Source: Paenibacillus sp. 1011MAR3C5 (lineage in GTDB: Bacteria > Bacillota > Bacilli > Paenibacillales > Paenibacillaceae). Taken from it: a stretch of 64,000 nt of DNA. Positions 16,335 to 24,755 of this stretch are shown here, one piece after another. The stretch's first letter is position 1. Each line of letters starts with the position of its first letter. Position numbers and translations under genes: made by a program. The DNA lies in contig NZ_QZCF01000007.1 of NCBI RefSeq assembly GCF_003591485.1, positions 1 to 64,000 of the forward strand. The letters run 5' to 3'. The notes beneath the pieces are model-generated. The model made no database searches and had not been told where the DNA came from. It saw nothing but the letters and a program-made list of their open reading frames with translations.

Positions 16335-17748
16335 CGTCGACTTGGAGCGGGCGCTGCGGGAGCGGCCCGTACCGGGAAAGCAGGTCTCGATATCTGTAGA
16401 GAGCATATTGGCGCCGAGGAATAGAACGGGTGCATGGCGAAAACGAATAGCATATGCTTTTGCGGCCTGCGTAGTTGCGATTTCGGTCGTCTTTTTGTCC
16501 AGGGATATGTGGTTATCGGGATCAGACGGGGGCTCGGCACTTCCGATTGAGGGGTATCATGCGTCGAACAATGAGGATAATTGGACGCCTGCGACAAAGG
16601 AGAAAGCAGCGACGGCCCTTGGGGAGCTGCAGCCGGATTATCAACTGGGTCCTCAGCTGGCGGAGCTGGACTGGAACGGATTATTGGAGGGCAAGACGAA
16701 GCTGGATGGAATGGAGATGCTCTATCGGGAGGTTCTTGATGAAGACAGTCAGCTGCTCTTCATGGCGAGGAAGGGGGGAGTGGATTACGCGTATGAGCTT
16801 CTTGCCGTAGAGGTAAAGAAGGACGGGAATGAACCGTATAAGGTGTCGACCACCTTCTCCGCGATACCGCTTAAAGGGCCAAAGACTTATGAAGAACAGG
16901 CCGACAATGATTGGATGACGTACAATTGGGGCTCCTACCGGCATGAGGATGGTCGTACAATAAGGTTCGCATTCGGATATGTACTGAATGAGCGGCTGAC
17001 GGAAGTGCGCTTTGCCAATTCATCAGGGAAGCAGGAAACCGCATTGCAGCTCAGTCATTCCGGCGGTCAGCGCTTTTGGTTTAAGGTCTTGTCGCCTGAG
17101 CTGAGCGAGGGGGCAATCACGATTGAGGCTCTGAACAGTCTAACCGGTAGACTGATGCTAGTCGATACGGAAGGCCGGATCAAACAGCGATATAGCAGGA
17201 GTCTTCAAAATATGGACAGTTTCAGCGCCCTCTCTCAGAAGGAGTGGAGAGAGATATCAGATGGAGCTGTCAACCATCCGTATATTGAAATGTTGGATAA
17301 GAAGATCATGCAAGATGGATCACAAATGTTGTTTTTGGCAGATTATAATAAAAGCACGCCAGTCAAAGGATACAAGATGTATGTCGTTAACTTAACGGAA
17401 GAGAAGAATGATGAATCCAATCGAATATTGCTCCCCGCAATAATGGGTGTATCTGCTGCCTTGGAATATGACAGCCATTCAACCGTGTCTACGGGCAATG
17501 CATTCTTCCATTACTCTTGGGGAGCGATGGATAAGTACGCCTTCGTATTTGGGTTTATTCGCGATCCGGAAGTTGAGAAGCTGCAGTTGAAGGATTCAGA
17601 GGGTGTGAAGATAGATTTAGTATTAACGGCTAATAAGCAAGGGGATCGCTTCTTTGTTCATTACGATCCGAGAAATAAAGAAGAAGATACCTTTGATTAT
17701 ACCTTTGAAGCATTAGATAGAGATGGGAATGTGATGTACCCGAAATAA
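16321..17748 (+). CDS. Probable membrane-bound anti-sigma factor
   Basis: 475 residues. A short cytosolic N terminus (MTKYNVDLERALRERPVP...) could bind the sigma factor; one membrane helix follows at about residues 43-62 (RIAYAFAACVVAISVVFLS); the rest is a large external part of about 410 residues with beta-rich repeats (two blocks sharing YxFxFGYV/YAFVFGFI-like strands). This layout is that of RsiV/DUF4179-type anti-sigma factors. ATG 16321 lies 8 nt after AAAGGAGG and overlaps the end of the sigma gene. No zinc-binding HxxxCxxC motif is visible. Confidence 0.75.
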   Translation: MTKYNVDLERALRERPVPGKQVSISVESILAPRNRTGAWRKRIAYAFAACVVAISVVFLSRDMWLSGSDGGSALPIEGYHASNNEDNWTPATKEKAATALGELQPDYQLGPQLAELDWNGLLEGKTKLDGMEMLYREVLDEDSQLLFMARKGGVDYAYELLAVEVKKDGNEPYKVSTTFSAIPLKGPKTYEEQADNDWMTYNWGSYRHEDGRTIRFAFGYVLNERLTEVRFANSSGKQETALQLSHSGGQRFWFKVLSPELSEGAITIEALNSLTGRLMLVDTEGRIKQRYSRSLQNMDSFSALSQKEWREISDGAVNHPYIEMLDKKIMQDGSQMLFLADYNKSTPVKGYKMYVVNLTEEKNDESNRILLPAIMGVSAALEYDSHSTVSTGNAFFHYSWGAMDKYAFVFGFIRDPEVEKLQLKDSEGVKIDLVLTANKQGDRFFVHYDPRNKEEDTFDYTFEALDRDGNVMYPK

Positions 17749-17776
17749 AAAGTAATCGTTCAAACAAACATAATCA

Positions 17777-18300
17777 TCATTCATATAAAAACCGTTCCAG
17801 TCGCTTATTCACCTCCGCCGGATTCTCCAAGTTCATCATATGCCCTACACCCGGCAGCAGTTCGGCATGAATCTTCGCACATTCCACTTCATCGGGATGG
17901 CAGCCATAGCGATGATTCGGTTAATAAAGGTCTGGTGAAGCGGAACAAAAGTGGCGGCGGGACTGAGCAAAAACAGCTTTTGGATTCGATAGGGAGCATA
18001 AATCGTATAATTCAAGGCCAGAAAACCGCCATACGAAATACCGCCCAGAGAGAAGGTGTCTACCTGGAGCTCACGAAGGACATCATCCATCCATTCCCCG
18101 CACGCTTCCCGGTTGGCCGGTATGGAGGTTGGCGCACTCTTATTCAAGTCGCCAATATAATCAATCGCATAGACGCAGTGTTTCTTTGCCAGCACTTCAA
18201 TGTTCGGGAACCATACCGTAGAACTGAATCCCATTGCGTGCAACAGGATAAGAGGCTCGCCATCCTTTGGACCGCAGCTTTAAAAACTGATTTCCCGGCG
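17777..18300 (-). pseudogene. Decayed alpha/beta hydrolase
   Basis: Reading on the - strand, an alpha/beta hydrolase starts around PKDGEPLILLHAMGFSS (the HG oxyanion region) and includes the nucleophile elbow GGISYGG and LLSPAATFVPLHQTF. After about 120 codons (near 17875) the frame breaks. A second frame then gives the family's C terminus, HAELLPGVGHMMNLENPAEVN, with the catalytic His, ending at 17777. About 100 middle residues, including the usual acid, are missing, so a deletion with frameshift is the simplest reading. The 5' end also has an in-frame stop near 18290. It lies next to tRNA-Arg. Confidence 0.85.
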
Positions 18301-18351
18301 CAGATGCCGTAACCAATTGCAAAAATCCCTTTTTGCTCAATCCGTTAGTTA

Positions 18352-18360
18352 TGCTATAAT
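18352..18360 (+). promoter_or_regulatory. Extended -10 promoter element of tRNA-Arg
   Basis: TGCTATAAT at 18352-18360, 12 bp before the tRNA gene, with T-rich sequence (TTTTGC, 18331-18336) about 18 bp upstream as a poor -35. Confidence 0.55.
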
Positions 18361-18372
18361 GAAAATTGCTGT

Positions 18373-18448
18373 GGCCCCGTAGCTCAGCGGATAGAGCACA
18401 CGTTTCCTAAACGTGGTGTCGGATGTTCGATTCATCTCGGGGCCGCCA
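18373..18448 (+). tRNA. tRNA-Arg (anticodon CCT)
   Basis: 76 nt with acceptor stem GGCCCCG / CGGGGCC, D-loop AGCTCAGCGGATAGAGCA, anticodon loop TTCCTAA (CCT), T-loop TTCGATT and encoded CCA. It reads AGG codons. The hydrolase pseudogene lies directly upstream on the other strand. Confidence 0.95.
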
Positions 18449-18479
18449 GTATTGCCCGTATCACGATAAGAAGACAGTT

Positions 18480-18514
18480 AAGGGGTTGGCCATCATTCGG
18501 CCAACCCCTTTTTG
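18480..18514 (+). terminator. Rho-independent terminator after tRNA-Arg
   Basis: AAGGGGTTGGCC / GGCCAACCCCTT with an ATCATTC loop, then TTT. It sits between two convergent genes and may also serve the DUF4097 lipoprotein gene on the - strand, though the T run is weaker there. Confidence 0.85.
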
Positions 18515-18521
18515 ACAGGTT

Positions 18522-19325
18522 TTATGCTTCTACCGTAACGGAACCGACAGATACAGATGCCTCCAACCGAGGTCCCTTTGTACCGATTGTGCCTGTTATT
18601 TCTCGCTTGGTATTAACTGTGTATTCAATCGCCTCGAGGTTGCTGGCGACATTGCCGACCTCGCTTTTCAGGCTTACGTCAGCCGCAGCGGGAGATTCGT
18701 TTAATTGAACGCGAATGGTACCTACCTCCGTCTTGGCAATAAGGTCGTTGTTCAGGCTAACACCATCGATTTGAATATCGCCGGTAGCTGTTTCGAGATG
18801 CATCGCCCCAATAATGCTGCTCAATCGGATGGAGCCGACATCGTTTTTGACATTAAGTGTATTCATATTCAGCTGCGATCCCTCAATCGCGCCGAAGTTA
18901 TTGTTAATGGTAACTTTGTCATACTGTTTCTCAGGCAAAGAGATAATCAAACGGCGTTCCCCACGATTATCGCCGATTATTTTGCTGTTTTTTTCCTTGG
19001 TCTCAATTTCAAGCACGTCATTTTTGATCGCTACATTAAAGGTTATATCCTTCTCCACCTTGCTGTCAGCCATTAATTCAACCTCGGCCTGCTCGGATTT
19101 GCTGCGAACAATATCAATCAACATCGCTTCTGTAACGACTTTTATGCTCTCAAATTCATTAGCCTGGAATGTATGCTTGCCCTTGGAGACGACCTCCCCT
19201 GAACCAGAGCCTTCACCGATGACAACTTTATCCGTAAGCTTATTGACAGTGCTGCTGCAAGCTGTCAGAGCGATTGCCAGCATGGTGGCTGTAACTAGCA
19301 AACTAATTTTTTGATAACTTTTCAT
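18522..19325 (-). CDS. DUF4097-type lipoprotein
   Basis: 267 residues. A signal peptide ends with the lipobox LTAC (Cys23), so the protein is anchored outside the membrane. The body is a right-handed beta-helix of the DUF4097/DUF2807 type, with repeated strands of the form VTINNNFGAIEGSQLN, TLNVKNDVGSIRLSSI, HLETATGDIQIDG and LIAKTEVGTIRVQL. No catalytic motif is visible. Start: ATG 19325 has AAAAGGGG upstream; nine extra in-frame codons from 19349 are possible. Its ATG overlaps the stop of a small upstream frame (ATGA). Confidence 0.8.
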   Translation of the reverse strand: MKSYQKISLLVTATMLAIALTACSSTVNKLTDKVVIGEGSGSGEVVSKGKHTFQANEFESIKVVTEAMLIDIVRSKSEQAEVELMADSKVEKDITFNVAIKNDVLEIETKEKNSKIIGDNRGERRLIISLPEKQYDKVTINNNFGAIEGSQLNMNTLNVKNDVGSIRLSSIIGAMHLETATGDIQIDGVSLNNDLIAKTEVGTIRVQLNESPAAADVSLKSEVGNVASNLEAIEYTVNTKREITGTIGTKGPRLEASVSVGSVTVEA

Positions 19326-19728
19326 GATAGATCCCCTTTTCCGTTCCAAGTGTCTATAACCACTTCAAGGACTTGTGCGTCCTCGCCGTATCCATATTTT
19401 AACTCATGCCTTACATTATAGAGAAAAACGGCCTCGAGCAAAACAGACCTCCGTCGGTGAACGGTACTAGACTTAAGGCTTGGTCGTGTAAGAACGTCTG
19501 TTTTTACAATTGGGTAGGCCTTTAGATGGTCGTTCCAACAACCGGAACTTGATAACGATGCGAAATAGATACTCAATCCACAAACTTTAGAACTTGTTTA
19601 CTACGTTTGCGTGCTAATCGTCCTATTATTTTGAAGATTTCAGTCGAATTATTGATAATTTTGTCTTATAATGTATTTGGAGTTATAGCAATTCCATATT
19701 AGTGGTCAATATGAAATGGAGGAAGAAT
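19326..19728. other. Divergent intergenic region, 403 bp
   Basis: It separates the - strand lipoprotein from the + strand S-layer-homology gene. On the - strand, TATAAT (19420-19415) may drive the lipoprotein. A short frame (TTG 19441 to TGA 19322, 39 codons, GGAGGT 5 nt upstream) ends in an ATGA overlap with the lipoprotein start. On the + strand, TATAAT at 19667-19672 lacks a good -35. Nothing else is recognisable. Confidence 0.4.
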
Positions 19729-22677
19729 ATGCACGTTCAGAAGAGATCAGTCAAAAAATGGCTAAGTATGTTAATGGTAGTTGCGCTATCATTTTCAATG
19801 TTTAGTTCGGTAGGAGCGGCTTCATCTAGTGATCTGGATGGTCACTGGGCAAAGGCTACTCTAATAAAATGGGTGGAGTCAGATTTAATAAAGGGCTATG
19901 AGGATGGCTCTATTAAACCGGATAAAGAGATTACGAGGGGAGAATTCGTTGCTCTGGTTAATCGTTCTTTTGGATTGCAGGAAGAGAATAAAGAGGTTTC
20001 ATTCTCAGATGTACCCCAGGCACATTGGGTATATACACCTGTCTCTATAGCTGTTGAAGAGGGTTATGTTAGTGGTTACCCTGATCAAACCTTCAGACCT
20101 AGTCAGCCTGTAACTCGTGAACAGTCCGCACTGATGGTCAGCAAGCTGCTTAAATTGGGACAAGCTGCGTCAAGCGATAAAGAGCCATTTTCTGATATTC
20201 TGAACCTATCGACTTCCAGCCAGTCTGCGATTTTGTCCCTATATGAAAAAGGCATTATAAAAGGATATTCGGAGGACACATTTGGGCCAGAACAACCTTT
20301 GACAAGAGCTCAAGCAGTTACGATGTTGGACACGGCCTTGAATCAAACCGTTGTTTATGACAAAGCAGGCGAATACGGTCCAGAGTCCGATGTGGAGACG
20401 ATCTACGGTCATGTCGTAGTCGCCGCTGCTGATGTTACATTAAAGAATGTAGTGGTAACCGGTAACTTGACAGTAGCCAAAGAGGTCGGAGATGGGGATG
20501 TACATTTCAAAGGTGTTCGCGTGAAAGGTGAAACCTTTGTTCAGGGTGGCGGAGAGAATTCCGTTCACTTCGAGGATTCCGTCATCCTTAGAATAACCGT
20601 AAATAAAACAGATGGTTCTGTCAGGGTGGTTGTGGCGGGGGCATCTACCATTCAGCATGTCCTCGTTCAATCGCCAGCGAAGCTGGAAGAGTCGTTTGTG
20701 ACGGATACAGGATTCTCTAACGTTGATATTGGCAAGGAATTGCCATCAGGATCACAAGTTGAGCTGCTGGGGCAATTTGAGAATGTAAGTGTAATTTCTT
20801 CTAATATTAAGGTTAATATTCCAAAAGGCTCTGTTAATTCCCTTAATGTCCAAGCTGGGGCCAATGACAACAAGATTACGATTGATAAAGAAGCTTCTGT
20901 CTTGAAACTGATTTTGGATACGATAACTTCAATGCTGGGACAAGGTAAAATTGAAGATGCGGTCGTAAATAGAGGTGCTCAAGGCTCTAACTTCGAGACT
21001 CAGCCAAGCAAAGTAGACGGTGCAGGAGCTGTGCAACCAAGCGGTACGCCTGACCCGAATACAGGTGGCAGTACTGGACCGGTAGCTACTCCTAAGCCAT
21101 CGCCGAGCACAAAGCCAAGCGAATCGCCAAGTGAATCGCCGAGCACAAAGCCAAGCGAATCGCCAAGTGAATCGCCGAGCACAAAGCCAAGCGAATCGCC
21201 AAGTGAATCGCCGAGCACAAAGCCAAGCGAATCGCCAAGTGAATCGCCGAGCACAAAGCCAAGCGAATCGCCAAGTGAATCGCCGAGCACAAAGCCAAGC
21301 GAATCGCCAAGTGAATCGCCGAGCACAAAGCCAAGCGAATCGCCAAGTGAATCGCCGAGCACAAAGCCAAGCGAATCACCAAGTGAATCGCCGAGCACAA
21401 AGCCAAGCGAATCACCAAGTGAATCGCCAAGCACAAAGCCAAGCGAATCACCAAGTGAATCGCCAAACCCGTCGCCAGAACCTTGTGGCAGTGATGAATG
21501 TAAAATGGCCGATCTTAAGGGCCTTGCGGTCGGTGACTTTACCCTGAATCAATTAGATTGGTCTTACAATCCCACCGGCATCTTGGGATTTGATCCTAAT
21601 GTTTTCACATACAGTGTTGTTAATGATGTGGAAGCCCCAACAACATTTGAATTAAGTATAGTAAAGCCAGAGCTTGCTAATGCAACATATAATTACACTG
21701 TTACAGAGGGGAATAAAAAAACGTTTCGATATGGGGACTTTAAAAATGATGTTCTTGCTCTTGAGATCAAACCTCATCAAGACCTGAGAATTTCGATTAC
21801 TGTTACTAGCGGCGATGGGAAACGCGACAAGTATTATTCAATTATTTTCTATCACCCAAGATCAATTCAAGAAGCTTTTAAAATCGAACGAAACAATTCC
21901 TATAATATCAATGCAGGCACATGGACAAATCAGTATGCTTTGCGCGGCATTATTGTAAACGGGATCAAATTGTTAGACACAGATTTAATCACGGTTTACC
22001 GATCTCAAGATGATCGAACAGTGATTGGTAGCGGCACATATAAGGTGGCACAATTGAACGAAAGTGAGTTATCGGTCGCTGAAAAGACGGGATCATTCTA
22101 TGTAGAAGTAACCAGAGAGGATAGCGTTCTTGCTGAAGGGATTTATAACTATGATTTCACTCCGATCGAGAGAATAACGAAAGATGTGGGAATTAGTATT
22201 GTACCTTTCACGAAGCAAGAATTAATTGAAGAATTTATAAATAAACCTTATCTGTCCGATCCGCTTAGTAGTGGAGCAGTCTATTACTATGATTTTGATA
22301 AAATTAGAGAAGCATTGCCAAATGCCAAATATTATATGGATTCATTTCAAAGTCTATATGACGAAGTCAGTGATTTTCCTGATGCATATACTTTAGAACA
22401 AGTCAAACTTGGAGTAGTGGCGGATGGATTCTCGGGTCCTCCTCTTAGTAATTTAAGTGATATTCCGGAAGGAATGACCGGAACGCATGCTTGGAGGTAT
22501 ATCCACAATTTCCAAAGCGAATATGGTTCCAAAGAGATCTTAGATCAATTTATATCATTTATCTTCTTCGATGAAGAGTTTAATGCTATTGGATATATTA
22601 TCATTCCAGTTACTTACGATGAAGACCATGTAGCGGATGGATACAAGCCGAAAAAAACATGGAAACCAACACCGTAG
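19729..22677 (+). CDS. S-layer-homology surface protein with Pro/Ser/Glu repeat stalk
   Basis: 982 residues. A signal peptide (KKWLSMLMVVALSFSMFSSVGAAS) precedes three SLH domains (about residues 25-205, beginning DLDGHWAKATLIKWV, DVPQAHWVYTPVSIAVEEGYVSG, and LYEKGIIKGYSEDTFGP), which bind pyruvylated wall polymers. A beta-strand region of about 200 residues and a stalk of ten 12-residue repeats (PSTKPSESPSES) follow. The C-terminal 400 residues begin with a cadherin-like block (FDPNVFTYSVVNDVEAPTTFELS) and end in an unrecognised domain. Likely role: surface adhesin or enzyme-like S-layer-associated protein. ATG 19729 follows GGAGGAAG. It is monocistronic with its own terminator. Its codon use is more AT-rich than the neighbouring genes. 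Confidence 0.85.
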   Translation: MHVQKRSVKKWLSMLMVVALSFSMFSSVGAASSSDLDGHWAKATLIKWVESDLIKGYEDGSIKPDKEITRGEFVALVNRSFGLQEENKEVSFSDVPQAHWVYTPVSIAVEEGYVSGYPDQTFRPSQPVTREQSALMVSKLLKLGQAASSDKEPFSDILNLSTSSQSAILSLYEKGIIKGYSEDTFGPEQPLTRAQAVTMLDTALNQTVVYDKAGEYGPESDVETIYGHVVVAAADVTLKNVVVTGNLTVAKEVGDGDVHFKGVRVKGETFVQGGGENSVHFEDSVILRITVNKTDGSVRVVVAGASTIQHVLVQSPAKLEESFVTDTGFSNVDIGKELPSGSQVELLGQFENVSVISSNIKVNIPKGSVNSLNVQAGANDNKITIDKEASVLKLILDTITSMLGQGKIEDAVVNRGAQGSNFETQPSKVDGAGAVQPSGTPDPNTGGSTGPVATPKPSPSTKPSESPSESPSTKPSESPSESPSTKPSESPSESPSTKPSESPSESPSTKPSESPSESPSTKPSESPSESPSTKPSESPSESPSTKPSESPSESPSTKPSESPSESPSTKPSESPSESPNPSPEPCGSDECKMADLKGLAVGDFTLNQLDWSYNPTGILGFDPNVFTYSVVNDVEAPTTFELSIVKPELANATYNYTVTEGNKKTFRYGDFKNDVLALEIKPHQDLRISITVTSGDGKRDKYYSIIFYHPRSIQEAFKIERNNSYNINAGTWTNQYALRGIIVNGIKLLDTDLITVYRSQDDRTVIGSGTYKVAQLNESELSVAEKTGSFYVEVTREDSVLAEGIYNYDFTPIERITKDVGISIVPFTKQELIEEFINKPYLSDPLSSGAVYYYDFDKIREALPNAKYYMDSFQSLYDEVSDFPDAYTLEQVKLGVVADGFSGPPLSNLSDIPEGMTGTHAWRYIHNFQSEYGSKEILDQFISFIFFDEEFNAIGYIIIPVTYDEDHVADGYKPKKTWKPTP
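21103..21462 (+). repeat. Ten tandem 36-bp repeats inside the SLH gene
   Basis: The unit encodes PSTKPSESPSES and is repeated ten times with almost no change (only third-position G/A changes in the last copies). Because 36 is a multiple of three and the unit lacks stops in several frames, long open frames appear on both strands here; they are artefacts. Such near-identity implies recent expansion and probable length variation between strains. Confidence 0.95.
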
Positions 22678-22684
22678 TTAAAAA

Positions 22685-22712
22685 GCTGGCCCTATGCGGG
22701 CCAGTTTTTTTA
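22685..22712 (+). terminator. Rho-independent terminator of the SLH gene
   Basis: CTGGCCC-TATGC-GGGCCAG followed by TTTTTTT, 7 bp after the stop. Confidence 0.9.
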
Positions 22713-22889
22713 TAGATGAAATTGCTGGCGTATACCGCCATAAGTCGACAACCAACCAGCGAGAAGGTATCATGGAAGAGGACTAATTGCCTTATAAACA
22801 GGCTTTGTTTTCCTTTGCTGCCGGTATAGTAGGGGAATAGGATCGCCTATGGTAAAATGGTATGGATATGAACATAGAGGTGAAATAAT

Positions 22890-24737
22890 ATGTGCGGTTT
22901 TGTCGGATATATAAAAGGAAAAAATACAATTGACCATTCAACGGTAATGGAACATATGCTTGAAACGATTATCCATCGCGGGCCGGATAGCGGCGGCGTG
23001 CATGAGGACGAGGACATCGTACTCGGCTTCCGCAGGCTCAGCATTATCGACTTGTCCACGGCGGCGAACCAGCCGCTGTATAGTGAGGACGGCAATATCG
23101 TGCTCGTCTTTAATGGAGAGATCTACAATTTCCAGGAGCTTCGCGAGGAATTGCAGGCGCAAGGCTACAACTTCCGCACATCCTCGGATAGCGAAGTGCT
23201 TATATATAGCTATCTCGCTTACGGTACAGAGATGATGCAGCGTCTGCGCGGCATGTTCGCGTTCTGTATCTGGGATAAGCGCAACGATACGACGTTTATC
23301 GCACGCGACGGCTTCGGCATCAAGCCGCTTTACTATACGCGCCATACCGTGGATAATACCTTCATCTTCGGCTCGGAGATCAAGTCGTTCCTGCCGCATC
23401 CTTCCTTCGTGAAGGAACTGAACAAGGACGCGCTTCGGCCATATCTGACATTCCAATATTCGGCGATGGACGAGACGTTCTTCAAGGGCGTGTACAAGCT
23501 GCCGCCAGCCCATTATATGATCATCAAGAACGGCGAGATCAAGATCGAGCAGTATTGGGACAAGGCGTTCCGCGAGGAAGAGAATACGCTTGAGCATTAT
23601 GTGGAGGAGATCCACGAGACAATGAAGGAATCGGTAGCGACGCATAAAATCAGCGATGTGAAGGTTGGTTCCTTCCTGTCCGGCGGTATCGACTCCAGCT
23701 ATATTACTTCGCTGCTGCGCCCGAACAAGTCATTCTCCGTCGGCTTCGCCGACTATGAGGCGATGTTCAACGAGACGAATCTGGCCAAGGATTTGTCCGA
23801 GCAGTTGAATGTGCAGAATGAACGCAAAATGGTGACAGCGGAAGAATGCTTTAACGCGCTTCCGACGATTCAGTATCATATGGACGAGCCACACTCCAAT
23901 CTCTCGTCGCTGCCACTCTACTTCCTCGCGGAATTGGCGCGCAAGGACGTCACGGTCGTGTTGTCAGGCGAGGGCGCAGATGAGATCTTCGGCGGCTACC
24001 CATGGTACCAGAATTCACCGAAGATGGAGAAGTACGAGAAGCTTCCGTACGGCATCCGCCGTGCAGCTCACCATCTCGGGAAGAAGCTCCCGAAAAACCG
24101 GATTACGGAATTCATGGTCAAGGGTGGCCAGAAGGTGGAGGAGCGTTTCATCGGGGAGGCAGTTATCTTCAGCGAAGAGGATGCTCTGGGCGTCTTGACG
24201 CCTGATTTCCGCAAAGGACCTTCTGTATCCAGCATTACCGGCAAGGTGTATAACCGGGTGAAGGGCGCGGACGACGTGACGAAGATGCAATATCTCGATC
24301 TTCATTTGTGGCTCCCGGGCGATATCTTGCTTAAGGCGGACAAAATGAGCATGGCTCACTCTATCGAGCTGCGGGTGCCATTCCTGGACAAGCGGGTGAT
24401 GGAGCTCGGCAAGAAGCTGCCGTCACGCTACCGGGTCAATGCAATCGATACGAAGTATGCGCTTCGTCAGGCAGCGCTCAAGGATCTGCCTGAGGAATGG
24501 GCGAACCGTCCGAAGCTGGGCTTCCCGGTGCCGGTCCGTCACTGGCTGCGCGAGGAGCGGTATTACAAGCTGGTGAAGGAGACCTTCTCCTCGGAATATG
24601 CCAAAGCTTTCTTCAATACCGAGGTATTGATGGGTTATCTGGATGAGCATTATCATGGCCGCAAGAACCGCGCGCGTTATGTGTGGACGACGTATGTATT
24701 TTTGGTATGGTATAAGCGATTTTTCATTGATATGTAG
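22890..24737 (+). CDS. asnB: AsnB-type glutamine-dependent amidotransferase
   Basis: 615 residues, the class B asparagine synthetase architecture. The N terminus MCGFVGY provides the Ntn nucleophile Cys2 for glutamine hydrolysis; the synthetase domain has the ATP pyrophosphatase loop SGGIDSS (from Ser264) and a GEGADEIFGGYPWYQ motif. Plain asparagine synthesis is possible, but homologues in lactic acid bacteria (AsnH) amidate D-Asp in peptidoglycan bridges. The neighbours here are a D-aspartate-ligase-like enzyme (19 bp downstream), a FemAB transferase and a facing racemase, so a cell-wall amidation role is likely (inference). AGAGGTG precedes the ATG by 7 nt. First gene of a four-gene + strand operon. 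Confidence 0.88.
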   Translation: MCGFVGYIKGKNTIDHSTVMEHMLETIIHRGPDSGGVHEDEDIVLGFRRLSIIDLSTAANQPLYSEDGNIVLVFNGEIYNFQELREELQAQGYNFRTSSDSEVLIYSYLAYGTEMMQRLRGMFAFCIWDKRNDTTFIARDGFGIKPLYYTRHTVDNTFIFGSEIKSFLPHPSFVKELNKDALRPYLTFQYSAMDETFFKGVYKLPPAHYMIIKNGEIKIEQYWDKAFREEENTLEHYVEEIHETMKESVATHKISDVKVGSFLSGGIDSSYITSLLRPNKSFSVGFADYEAMFNETNLAKDLSEQLNVQNERKMVTAEECFNALPTIQYHMDEPHSNLSSLPLYFLAELARKDVTVVLSGEGADEIFGGYPWYQNSPKMEKYEKLPYGIRRAAHHLGKKLPKNRITEFMVKGGQKVEERFIGEAVIFSEEDALGVLTPDFRKGPSVSSITGKVYNRVKGADDVTKMQYLDLHLWLPGDILLKADKMSMAHSIELRVPFLDKRVMELGKKLPSRYRVNAIDTKYALRQAALKDLPEEWANRPKLGFPVPVRHWLREERYYKLVKETFSSEYAKAFFNTEVLMGYLDEHYHGRKNRARYVWTTYVFLVWYKRFFIDM

Positions 24738-24755
24738 GAAATGGGGTTCGATCTC

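Noticed and set aside
21103..21462. CRISPR-like array
   Set aside because: The 36-bp units are directly tandem without spacers and lie in frame inside a surface-protein gene.
21000..21547. Long open frames on both strands in the 36-bp repeat region
   Set aside because: They arise because the repeat length is a multiple of three; their translations are pure repeats (LGDSLGDSLGF, CLAIHLVIRLAL).
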